This document shows positions 12,564 through 21,512 of a stretch of DNA of 64,000 nt, piece by piece. The stretch is taken from contig JACDTU010000003.1 of assembly GCA_022376465.1 (NCBI GenBank), forward strand, positions 496,001 through 560,000, given 5' to 3'. The notes under the pieces were generated by a model. It saw only the letters and a list, made by a program, of their open reading frames with translations. It had not been told where the DNA came from and did not search any database. Position 1 is the first letter of the stretch. Each line of letters begins with the position of its first letter. The translations under genes and the position numbers were made by a program. Origin of the DNA: Cubamyces lactineus. Taxonomy: Eukaryota > Basidiomycota > Agaricomycetes > Polyporales > Polyporaceae.

Positions 12564-12966
12564 CGTGAGGGGTGTGATGAAAGTACGAAGACAAGACGCA
12601 TCTTGGCTCGCACTGCTTGATTAATCGCATTAGCTGTGGCTGTGAGATGCCAAGGACTCTATGATGACGTCAATAGCCAATCAGGACGCCCTTGTAGTTG
12701 TGTCGGAGCATCATAGTTTAGAGTCAGACCGCCAGAAGTGTTGTCGGAGATGGAAGTGCGTGAGAGTTGCCACTGAGGGACAAGTCAGCGTCAGTGCGCG
12801 CTTAATAATTTGTCGCATTGCTCACCGCACCTCCAACGCTTCGCTCCTCGTACACGCCTCCGTGGCCTCACTTTCCTCGTCTATCCTCGTCCTCGGCCCT
12901 CACGGTGCGTTTTTTAGCCTTTGAATGTCGTTTGTTACTCACATAGATCTTTTGCGCAGTCCCATC
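12564..12966. promoter_or_regulatory. Shared divergent promoter region, het-c / NTF2-RRM gene
   Basis: 403 bp separate the two start codons and must hold both promoters. No TATA box is obvious. Pyrimidine-rich sequence (about 12835-12900) precedes the + strand gene. Nothing else coding is supported. Confidence 0.4.
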
Positions 12967-14718
12967 ATGACCAACGGCACCACCACCACCGTCAATCCCT
13001 CGGAAGTTGGCTGGCAATTCGTCCCTCAGTACTACACTTTCGTCAACAAACACCCCAACCGTCTGCACTGCTTCTACAACAAGTCCTCCACATTCATTCA
13101 TGGTACTGAGGGCGAGGACGGCAAGCCATGTTTTGGCCAGCAGGTTCGTGTAGTGTTCCTTGACCATGACGCGTCTTGTCACCACTACGCGTCTCTATCT
13201 CTGTGGCGTACCAAATATTTCTACGTGCCTCCATCGTCATCCTTGACCTCTTCAAACACTTCATGAGATTATGCTGTTTGTGATGATATTAAGGAGTGCC
13301 TTATAGTAATCCCATCAAACGCGTCCCCTGTCATATTGTTCATGGCAGAATACTGATCAGACCGTTTTTGTAGGAGATTCACAACAAGATCACTTCCATC
13401 GGCTTCCAGGATTGCAAAGTCTTCATTCACTCGGTCGACGCTCAATCTTCGGCAAATGGCGGTATCATCATTCAAGTCATTGGCGAGATGTCGAACAAGG
13501 GCGAAGCCTGGCGGAAATTCGTGCAAACGTTCTTCCTCGCCGAGCAGCCTAATGGTTACTTTGTTCTAAACGACATCTTCCGCTTCCTGAAGGAGGAGTC
13601 CGTCGAGGAGGGTGAGGAACAGGAGTCTGAGGCTGCCCAGAAGGCCACCCCCACCGAGCATGTTCCTACTCAACCGGCTGCTCCCTCTCCTGCTCCTCCA
13701 CCCCCTGCGGAACCTGAGCCTACTCCTGCGCCTGTTCCTCAGCCTGCCGCTGAGGAGCCTGTGCCTTCCCCCTCCCCAGCGCCAGAGCCTCAGCCTCAGG
13801 CCAACGGCCACGCGCCAGAGAGTAAGCCTGAGCCTACCCCCGCTCCTCGTGAGCCCTCGCCTGCCCCTGCTCCTGAACCTCCTGCCACCGCTTCCCCTGC
13901 CCCCGTCTCTCCTCCCGCCCAACCTCATCAGACCCTTGCACCTTCCCCGGCTCCCTCAGCCCCCGCACAGCACACTCAACCACCACAGCAGCCACAGCAA
14001 CCTCAGCAACCGCAGCAACCGATTTCTGCCCCTGCCCCCACCCCTGCTGCTCCTGCGCCGTCGGCACCTAAGACTTGGGCTTCGTTGGCGGCTACCGGGG
14101 CGAAAAGCTGGGGCACAGCCGTTGCAAGCCAATCACGGGGCACCAGCGAGGCACCAGCACCAAGCAGTGCATCTCCCGCCCCATTAAGCGGTCCTCAGTC
14201 GCCTGCGCCTCACGTCACGACGCGCCCTCTGCAAGGACAAGGGCCTCACCCCGCCCTCGTCGCCGCTCAGAACATCCAAACGCCGCAATGTTTCGTGAAG
14301 GTATGCGGTTATGCGTGATTACCAAAATGTCCGTGCTCACTATCTTCTGTAGGGCGTAACAGAGAACATCTCCGACACTACCCTCCGGACAGTCCTTACC
14401 GCGCGCTTTGGCCCGATCAAGGAGCTAGAGATCGTGCGGAGCAAGGCTTGTGCATTCCTCGAGTTCCAGCAGCAGGAAGCTGCGCGCCGTGCCATCATCG
14501 CGTCTCTGCCTATCCCGCAGGGTGGCGAGGGTGGCATCCGCGTCGAGACCGACGGTGGCGCTGGCCAGGCGCGCATCACCGTAGAGACTCGAAAGGAGCG
14601 CGGTGAGCGTCCGGGCCAGCGTGGCGGCGCACCCATGAACGGTGACCGCGGCCGTGGTTCTTTCAGGGGTCGTGGAGGCCCTGGTCGGGGTCGTGGTGGT
14701 CCCCCGCCGAAGCAGTGA
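12967..14718 (+). CDS. NTF2-domain plus RRM RNA-binding protein (G3BP / Nxt3-like), 489 aa
   Basis: Exons are 12967-13143, 13374-14300 and 14353-14718, all in frame. Residues about 10-125 form an NTF2-like domain (GWQFVPQYYTFVNKHPNRL, then EIHNKITSIGFQDCKVFIHS, then FVQTFFLAEQPNGYFVLNDI). It is followed by about 210 residues of very Pro/Ala/Glu/Gln-rich sequence, a single RRM (FVKGVTENISDTTLRTVL through ACAFLEFQQQEAARRAI) and an RGG-type tail (GRGSFRGRGGPGRGRGG). This order matches the G3BP/Rasputin family, which binds RNA and deubiquitinase partners and nucleates stress granules in the cytoplasm. Intron 1 is about 230 bp, far longer than its neighbours. Family assignment is firm; the exact role in this fungus is inferred. 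Confidence 0.9.
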
Positions 14719-15596
14719 TCGTGTGAGGTGTGCGTGGTCCGGGACGTTGTGTAGCTCGTGGGCGGAAACAAAAGTACAAAAATCTTTGCTGAATGGGATG
14801 TAGGGTTTTTGGTCGTCTCCTTATCGTGGTGGGAGCGACGGTTTGGGCCGTCAGATCGTTTTGGGAGTGGGTTAGTCGTTTCGCTCTCAGTGTTGCTGCC
14901 GCTTGTTGTGCTGCCATGTTGCTGTTGTTGTTTGTCCATCCTCTGCGCCCTTGTCTTGTGACGATCTTGATGTCGGCATTCGTTTAATCCATTCGTACAT
15001 ATCCCATCCACCTTCCCTCTTCCCTGGCACTGCGTGAACACGCGAACGATACGACATTCGGCCGATGCTCCGCAGGCACAGCAAGCGCTAGTACACTCAA
15101 AGTCCGGTGGGTATCTCGTAAGCATGAGAACGTATCAATTCTGACCTCAAAACAATTTGGGCTTAGGCACAATCAGTAATTGAGATCGAGTATTCAGGAC
15201 GAGGTGAACAAGCAACCTGCTGCAGTCTTGCGAGCTCGGCCACAAACCATTGCAAGTGGTGCCAATGCCTCCGTTGTTTGTAAGTGTATGCGCTTGTGTA
15301 GCGCTTTACTAAGCCCTTTGGATTGGGGGCAGGGCTGCGCGTAGAGATTTGGACGGTCGTGCCCATGAAGCTCCTGCGAAAGCTCATGCCGACACGTGCT
15401 GGGAGATCGCAAATGATTTCAGAGCGGTTGTGGATGCTACCATGAAACAATCCCATATGGTAGGACTGCTAAAGACTAGGCTCGAGAATCACCGTCGAAC
15501 CACCTCCCGTACGTCCATCGCATCTACTAGACTCCACCAAAGCCCAACATCCCATCAACCCTCATGGCCCAGCTTCGCCTTCTCTAACAAGCGCCT
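14719..15596. other. Intergenic, no supported gene
   Basis: This holds the 3' flank of the NTF2-RRM gene (with T/G-rich sequence from about 14800) and the 3' flank of the first small-protein gene on -. ORFs in both strands lack domains and sensible splice structure. Confidence 0.4.
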
Positions 15597-15845
15597 TCAA
15601 TTCACAACCAGGTGTCCGAGACTGTTGAAGATGACCGTCTTGTCGACCTTGACGTACACCCCGGCGCGGTTCGTGTCGCCTGAGTTCTTGAAGGCGACGA
15701 GCTCCCAGCCATTGCGGTGCCAGGTCTCAGCTTCGCCCGCGGGGACGACGTACCAGGCGTCAGATCCGTTCGGGGTGTTGTACTTGGACACGAACGCGGA
15801 GACGGGGGAGGTGGAGTTGTTGACGATAATGATCTTTCCCGACAT
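15597..15845 (-). CDS. Small-protein family, copy 1 (82 aa, unrecognised)
   Basis: Single coding exon. The protein begins MSGKIIIVNNSTSPVSAFVS and carries the family blocks VSKYNTPNGSDAWY, PAGEAETWHRNGWELVAF, NRAGVYVKVDKTVIFNSL. It has no signal peptide, no cysteine and no membrane segment; alternating hydrophobic residues suggest a small all-beta fold (inference). I know no named family for it. The ATG directly follows an intron acceptor (CACAG, then ATG). Upstream on - there is TATTAAAG (16101-16094), then two untranslated exons separated by introns 16043-15992 and 15926-15846. That layout is shared with copy 3. The function is unknown. Confidence 0.8.
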   Translation of the reverse strand: MSGKIIIVNNSTSPVSAFVSKYNTPNGSDAWYVVPAGEAETWHRNGWELVAFKNSGDTNRAGVYVKVDKTVIFNSLGHLVVN

Positions 15846-15926
15846 CTGTGAGCAGCGAGCGCGGTATGGCTCGTGTCAGCAAGGCGACTCTGGCATGCGG
15901 CAGACTCGGAATCGCTCATAGCGTAC
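15846..15926 (-). other. 5'-UTR intron 2 of small-protein copy 1
   Basis: The donor GTACGC follows GCACC, and the acceptor CACAG abuts the start codon. The length is 81 bp. Equivalent introns occur before copies 2, 3 and 4. Inferred from sequence comparison between paralogues; not confirmed by transcripts. Confidence 0.6.
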
Positions 15927-15991
15927 GGTGCGATCTGTTTCTTGTGGGAGAGATTTATTCAGACGGGGAACGGTGGCTGATCGTGCACGAG

Positions 15992-16043
15992 CTGTAGCGA
16001 TAAAGGTGAGTGACTGCCCTGAGTAGTGGAGAAGATGGCTTAC
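15992..16043 (-). other. 5'-UTR intron 1 of small-protein copy 1
   Basis: The donor GTAAGCC follows CTCA, and the acceptor CTACAG is followed by CTCGTGCACGAT. The length is 52 bp. Copy 3 has the same donor context (CCTCA, then GTAAGCC) and the same downstream exon start (CTCGTGAACGAT). Confidence 0.55.
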
Positions 16044-16069
16044 TGAGTTCGCAGAATGCTCAGGTCTGC

Positions 16070-16101
16070 TTTGTTCGGTCTACGGTGCCCTCTCTTTAAT
16101 A
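16070..16101 (-). promoter_or_regulatory. Core promoter of small-protein copy 1
   Basis: On - there is TATTAAAG at 16101-16094, followed by GACCGAACAAA at 16080-16070 and GACCTG further on. Copies 2 and 3 have TATA and a GACYRARCAA motif at the same spacing, so the block is conserved beyond the coding region. Confidence 0.5.
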
Positions 16102-16949
16102 CCTTTTCAAGGCGCCCCCTGCAGATTCCGGCGCGCCGCTCTAAGGGAGTTTGGTAGGGTATGCTGACAGCGGCTCATAAATGCCGGCATCAATTCCCTG
16201 CTCCATGTCGACTAGAACATACGCCTACTCTGTATGCGCTGTCTCTTTGTGGTTGGCATCGGGGTACGCGAGTCGGCGGACAAGCTATCGGCGATTCGGA
16301 GCCTCGTGCAGCAGCACACTAGTAATGAATGCGATCAGAGCATTTGTGTCATGCTTAACAGTTGATCGGAATCCATGTCTATTTTCGATGTTCTTCACCA
16401 AGTCTCCGATGGAGCGGAGTTCGCTGCAACATGCCAAGCTTCACTGTGCGTGGGCCCGCTCTTCCATTCGCTAGCTGAGCAGAGTGGTCTCGCGACTCTG
16501 CTCTTGAGTCCGGTGAGCCTCTTCACGCCTTGACACCGGGCAGGCTACTGGTCGCAGCCCGCTCGTGAGTGTTTCTGAGCTCTCCCAATGTGGACTACCA
16601 TGCTGACTCAAGTTTCATGAATGAAGTATATGATATTTGGGCGTGGTTCGTTCGCAAGTTTCCAATACGAGAAGTCAGGCCGGATGATGTTACTTGAGTA
16701 CCTCAATTGTCGCACGACACTTCCCCCGTCTACCTTTCCGCTGACGGGATCGGCAAGGATTTCTCTTAACTATGTGCTTGATGAAGCGACTCTGGATCCT
16801 GTCGAGTATTGTTTTATGATCCACTTAGATTGTAGCCTTCGAGCCATACAGATCTGGTTCACGATGGATTTGTACATGACACCACGTTCTACACTGATTG
16901 AACTACACCACGCCAACCGCTATTGCGATGTCATGGACTCCGAAAGCCC
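16102..16949. other. Intergenic, no supported gene
   Basis: ORFs on + (16181-16474, 16621-16986) have no recognisable domain, and the second one overlaps copy 2 antisense. I see no repeat or RNA gene here. Confidence 0.35.
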
Positions 16950-17204
16950 TCAGTTGACGATGATGAGGTTGTCGAGGCTGTTGTAAATGACGGTCTTGTT
17001 GACTTTGACGTACACCCCGGCACGGTCGTCGTTCCCAATCGTGAAAGCGATGAGCTCCCAATTGTTGCGTTCCCAGGCCTCCCTCTCACCGGGGGCAACG
17101 GAGTACCATGCATCGGAGCCGTCTGGGTTACTATACTTGGATATGAACGCGGAGACCGGGGCGCTGGAATTGTTGATGACGTAGAATCGGCCTGACACTG
17201 ACAT
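16950..17204 (-). CDS. Small-protein family, copy 2 (84 aa, unrecognised)
   Basis: Single coding exon beginning MSVSGRFYVINNSSAPVSAF, with family blocks SKYSNPDGSDAWYSV, EAWERNNWELIAF, RAGVYVKVNKTVIYNSLDN. It is the most divergent of the three - strand copies (Ile-Gly-Asn-Asp replaces the usual Asn-x-x-Asp-Thr-Asn before RAGVYV). No signal peptide is seen. The ATG follows CTATAG, and a donor GTGCGTCGC at 17280 would give a 76-bp 5'-UTR intron, the same length as in copy 4. TATAAA is at 17456-17451 on -. Confidence 0.78.
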   Translation of the reverse strand: MSVSGRFYVINNSSAPVSAFISKYSNPDGSDAWYSVAPGEREAWERNNWELIAFTIGNDDRAGVYVKVNKTVIYNSLDNLIIVN

Positions 17205-17280
17205 CTATAGATAGAGGACAACATAGGTCAGCGACCCAGCGAATGTGACTCGGAGGCGTGGAAAGCATTATGCGACGCAC
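17205..17280 (-). other. 5'-UTR intron of small-protein copy 2
   Basis: The donor GTGCGT at 17280 and the acceptor CTATAG at 17205 abut the start codon. The length is 76 bp. Support comes from the matching position in copies 1, 3 and 4. Confidence 0.5.
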
Positions 17281-17423
17281 TGTAATATGTTTGACTCAGG
17301 GCTGAGTTGAGACCAAATGGGTGATGGGGCCAATCGCTTGTCGGCTGGACGATTACAGATGAGCGGCTGATACCGGGCACCACAGTGTGCTGCACGTACC
17401 GGGTGTAAGACAAACGGGGTTGA

Positions 17424-17456
17424 CTTGTTCGGTCTATGCAGCATCGAGTCTTTATA
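17424..17456 (-). promoter_or_regulatory. Core promoter of small-protein copy 2
   Basis: TATAAA at 17456-17451 on - is followed by GACCGAACAAG at 17434-17424, identical over ten bases to copy 1. Confidence 0.5.
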
Positions 17457-18635
17457 CCTGGCCCAGCGCTCTGGAAGTCTCGCATTTTTGGTCAGAGAGC
17501 TCGCATACTGAGCCCTGGTACTGCTCCCGCCCGCTACGATGAACGGAAGGCCCGTTCGTTGTGGTCCTATACGTCTGGTGCGGTTGTGTGGTTGGTGTCG
17601 CGTTATGCAGCGAAGGATCTTGCGGTATACAAGAGGCGCAGTGGGAACGATCATCACTACCTACCACGTGAAGACGTAGTAGCGAGCTAGCGCAGCAGGT
17701 ACTACATGAATCCGGCGATTCGCTCCCTTCCAAGGGCAGCGCGGTGGTAGCGATGGGGTCGGATGATAACTTCGAGCCTTACGGAGGTTTTGCGTACACA
17801 ATGGAGACTGAAGCAGCGGCAATTTGCTATATAGATGCCAGCCGCTTGAGCCTACGTGCTTCTCCATGATGGTTCGATAAAGACCGACTATTGCAACTTT
17901 GAGAGCGCCGTGCATAGCTGAGTGCACGACGTGCACGCCAGTACAGATCCTGCGAGGACGAAGATTGCGTTAAAATCATGAAAAATCCGCCTGAGAGCGC
18001 GGAAGAGATGTAACCAGAATACGCACCCTGGATCAAACGAACGACAACATCCGCGACGGATTTCCGTATGCGCGTATTGCCACGGATACGCAATGATAGC
18101 TTACGTGCACCGAGGTTCGAATCGCTGAGTCGCGACCGTATAGGTGGTGTGATGCGTAGCTTGAATATTTTGGGAGCCATCGTATAGATACATGTCTGGT
18201 CGGTCGATCTCAAACCACGCGGTGAACGCTGTTTGAGCGGTTTCGGATGTTTTATGCTATTGAACAGAAATCAGAATTACGGGGATGCCGGGGATTGAGT
18301 GTTAGTTACTGAAGCTTGACTCGGAGAATCATAACAGTTTGCAACCTGAAGCGCCCAGAGGGGCTCAGGCGGGCGGAGTGATTAGGTCACGGCGCTTAGC
18401 AGCTGAAATCGCCTTCGTCCAGTGCATACAAAGGGCAATGCGGATAAGTTCAGAGCGAAGATAAACGTTTACCAGAGAACACACTCGTCTCTGTACAGTC
18501 GCCGAACACCTACTACTTGTACAACTCAAATCATTCCTAACTTATCTGTGTCGTCTCGGCTCTTCAACGCTCAGCGCCCAACATATTTCAATCTATACCT
18601 TTCTCCAGAAGCCTCGGGTTCGGTTCGAACGCTCC
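17457..18635. other. Intergenic, no supported gene
   Basis: A - strand ORF (17827-18213) reads MAPKIFKLRITPP after an internal Met and is rich in Arg/Ser. It matches no family I know and has no visible paralogue, so I do not call it. A GGTTCGAATC string near 18114 looks like a tRNA B box but has no partner A box or foldable arms. Confidence 0.35.
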
Positions 18636-18887
18636 TTATGCCACAATGAGGTGGCTCAGGCTGTTGTAAATGACAGTCGTGTCGACCTGGACGTAAACAC
18701 CGGCGCGGTTCGTGTCGGCCGCGTTCTTGAACGCGACGAGCTCCCAGTCATTGCGGGACCAGGACTGGACCACGCCGGCGGGAATGAGGTACCAGGATTC
18801 GTTGCCGTTCGGGGTGTTGTACTTTGACACGAACGCGTGGACGGACGCGGTGGAGTTGTTGACGACGATGATTGGGCCCGTTGCCAT
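18636..18887 (-). CDS. Small-protein family, copy 3 (83 aa, unrecognised)
   Basis: Single coding exon beginning MATGPIIVVNNSTASVHAF, with family blocks VSKYNTPNGNESWYLIP, SWSRNDWELVAFKN, NRAGVYVQVDTTVIYNSL. The frame extends four codons upstream to another Met at 18899, but the acceptor TTTTTCAG lies exactly before the inner ATG, as in the paralogues, so 18887 is chosen. It is closest to copy 1, including the 5' flank: TATAAGAG, GACCTG, then introns 19085-19025 and 18962-18888. No function can be assigned. Confidence 0.8.
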   Translation of the reverse strand: MATGPIIVVNNSTASVHAFVSKYNTPNGNESWYLIPAGVVQSWSRNDWELVAFKNAADTNRAGVYVQVDTTVIYNSLSHLIVA

Positions 18888-18962
18888 CTGAAAAATCATC
18901 GCAAGATGGCTCTTGTCAGCTAGGTGATGGCATTTGACAAGACAAGCACATCCATACTGTAC
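18888..18962 (-). other. 5'-UTR intron 2 of small-protein copy 3
   Basis: The donor GTACAG follows CGAAGC, and the acceptor TTTTTCAG abuts the ATG. The length is 75 bp. It is the counterpart of 15926-15846 in copy 1. Confidence 0.6.
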
Positions 18963-19024
18963 GCTTCGTTTCTTGCGAAGAAGATATCTTGTGAAGGAAA
19001 GAACGGAGCTTTATCGTTCACGAG

Positions 19025-19085
19025 CTAGGTGTTGCTGTAGGTGAGTCCCGAGCCATTGCCCCGGGGCGTAGTATGAACGGCTTAC
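19025..19085 (-). other. 5'-UTR intron 1 of small-protein copy 3
   Basis: The donor GTAAGCC follows GAGCCTCA, and the acceptor ACCTAG is followed by CTCGTGAACGAT. The length is 61 bp. It is the counterpart of 16043-15992 in copy 1. Confidence 0.55.
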
Positions 19086-19100
19086 TGAGGCTCGAAATGT

Positions 19101-19146
19101 GACCAGGTCTGTCTTGCTTAGTCGTGGATGCTCTTGCTCTTATACT
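19101..19146 (-). promoter_or_regulatory. Core promoter of small-protein copy 3
   Basis: TATAAGAG lies around 19144-19137 on -, followed by GACTAAGCAA (19123-19114) and CAGACCTG, parallel to copies 1 and 2. Confidence 0.45.
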
Positions 19147-20846
19147 CGTTCGCGTCATCGCCCAGGATCGTACGCGCTATCTCAAGAGAGTTCAAGAGGA
19201 CATGTAGCCGGCACATGAAGTGCCGGTGGGAGTCCATGCTGCTTCTTGTACGCCATGCATTGTGATTGGGACGTGGTACGCAAGTCAATGGAGAAACCTT
19301 TTGGCGGGTCTCGTGCGACGAAGATGTACGGAGTCCGATGGAAGTTTGCTGTCATACTGAATAGATGGTCGGATTTGATGTGCTTGGATGTTTGGTATCA
19401 ATAACTAGCTGGTGGAGCGGACCTCCCTACAAGTTATGAATCACCTACCGGCCAGATACGGACGATGCCATGCGCTCCTTCTAGGGGCGATGCTTCTGGC
19501 TGTGCCAATACAAATGCGCTACCGCTGGTGGTCAGCGTACCGAGTGTGAGGTGACCCGGTCTGCTGTCTCCGGTCCTTGCAGCTCTCATGTTCGTACCTG
19601 AAAGTTACGAATCAATCGTAAGTGTTCCGCTCCGGGCAAGCTTGACCTACACACTAAGCCACAATATTGCGTCCGTCTGACATGATGACCAGAAGCCTTG
19701 TCTGTGTGGTCCTACCGGCCCCGCGCCGGTTAGCGACACATTGAAACGGAGGATCTTGTGGCCCAGAATCCGAGGCGCGATCAGAACACTACTGCATGTC
19801 CTCGACGCCCGATTGGAGAAACCTGGAGGCCTCGAGGCCTCGTGAAAAGCCAAACCAACATTTGCTACGAAGCCTCTCTCATGAGCTACGTTCCCCGCTT
19901 CCGATGATAGCGTGAGTTCAAGTCCGTTCCCTACCATGGATAGCAAGGTGGGGGAACATGGGCGTTTCACGTACGCGACCGAAGTTGTGAAGATTGCATG
20001 GCGCCCGCTCGAGCGATGCTTCTGGCCGATGTGAACCGGACATTGGCTTTGAGTCTGGATCACGCTTAAGCACCCCCGGACATGGACCAGGTCCCAGCTT
20101 CCTATGGACAACTAGCGAGCCTGAAGCTTGCTTGAGAATGTGACTCGGTGCCGATTTAGCAGTAGAGGACGATTGTCTCCCTGAAGCGTGGCGTGGAGCG
20201 AAATGGTGCATGCCGTCAGCGATACTGATATCCATACCAGGGAAACACTTTGCTGCCGCTACGTCTGTGAATCCGAGCAGCGATGTGGACATCCGGATGT
20301 TGTATGAATACAGAGGAAACCAATGTAAAAAGCCGTTGATCTATTGCCGCCTTCAGAACGCGTTGCAGCAGTTACGCGTCAGTCGTGACCATAAGAGTCG
20401 CCATCTAATGGTACTCCGGTTAGCTGAAGACAGTAGAACAGCACTGTTAGTCACATACCAAGCCCACGATGTCGACGTCAGCTGAGTCTAGCCGGCTGCC
20501 TGGTCGAGTGGCAGGATCTAGAAGAGCAAGGTAATCACAAAAGCAAAGCCACCTAGTGCTTTGCGTGTACCGAGACGTCTCAGAATATCCAGCGGTGTAC
20601 AAGACCTGTTGACAATAAATTTGGACGTGGTAGCGAGAGTAGGGAGCCAAGGACGGTTCGAGCGTCTTGGCGACAATGAGGAGACCATCCCAAAAAAGGC
20701 AAAAGCCGCAGGTGAATCATGAGTCGCCCGCGCGCCGCAGCGAACCTAAACGCAAACGCATTCTTTCACCTCGACGCCCATCATAAACTCGCTTTCTCTC
20801 ATTCATTCCTTATCTTTCTCTCACAACACTGTCACCGTCGCACACC
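19147..20846. other. Intergenic, no supported gene
   Basis: About 1.7 kb with lower GC than the genes. Two overlapping - strand ORFs (19647-20111, 19918-20292) show no domain, no splice logic and no paralogue. The last 150 bp are C/T-rich and form the leader of the next + strand gene. Confidence 0.35.
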
Positions 20847-21512
20847 ATGACTACCTTGTCTTCGCCCCCTCCGTCTCCCCTCCTTGACCGCTCGTCTTCT
20901 GGGGGCTCATCCTCGAGCCATATGCCCCACATTCCGCTCAGCGTCTCCAACGTTGCCAATCTCTTCGTGAAGATGCGCAGGCATCGTTCCAAGGCAAAGT
21001 CGCACCACATTGAGTCTACGTCAGGTGACGCCCCCCAAACACATCCAAGCCTCGAGGGGGCGGCTTCGGTCGAAAGGATTCCCCTCGAGAAGAATGAGAC
21101 GTTCGTTTGTCGGGACGGGGTCGATGCGACGAAGCTGCTGAGGGCGATCCGAGGCGCGTTGCTCGAGAAAGCGCAGACATTGGGTGGGAATGTGTTGGTT
21201 GACGAGCGGTACGTGTCGTCTTGTGTCCATTGCCCATTTCATCGTCGGCAACAACACTGACCGGAGGAACAGGTGGTCGTGCACTATCTGTGGGCCTCGA
21301 CACCGGTCAGACGGCACCTTCAGAGTCTATGTAAGTGACCGGTTTGTTCCGAAATTTAATCATAGCGGCACTTGTCCTTATATCCTGCGTACCAGATCCA
21401 CTACTCTGCGAACGCCGCGCGCTCAGCAAAACGCGACCCTCAGAGACCCGTTGCGCTTGAGAAGGCGCGGGGTGTGCCCGGGCTGATGACGATCCTTAAC
21501 AGGCTTGACTGA
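20847..21512 (+). CDS. Small conserved-looking protein, 178 aa, three exons, function unknown
   Basis: Exons 20847-21208, 21273-21330 and 21396-21512 join in frame with GT-AG borders. The first 60 residues are Ser/Pro-rich with a basic stretch (KMRRHRSKAKSHH). After that come FVCRDGVDATKLLRAIRGAL, then GGNVLVDERWSCTICGPRHR, then SDGTFRVYIHYSANAARSAK, and the end LMTILNRLD. The CTIC and other cysteines are too few for a defined zinc finger. The compact C-terminal half and clean splicing argue that it is real. I do not recognise the family. Confidence 0.75.

Noticed and set aside
18105..18135. GGTTCGAATC string resembling a tRNA B box
   Set aside because: No A box at the right distance and no acceptor, anticodon or D stem could be formed on either strand.
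17827..18213. 128-codon ORF on - with MAPKIFKLRITPP
   Set aside because: Arg/Ser-rich with no domain, paralogue or clear promoter; likely chance.
19647..20292. Two overlapping ORFs on -
   Set aside because: No recognisable content, overlapping frames, no splice logic.
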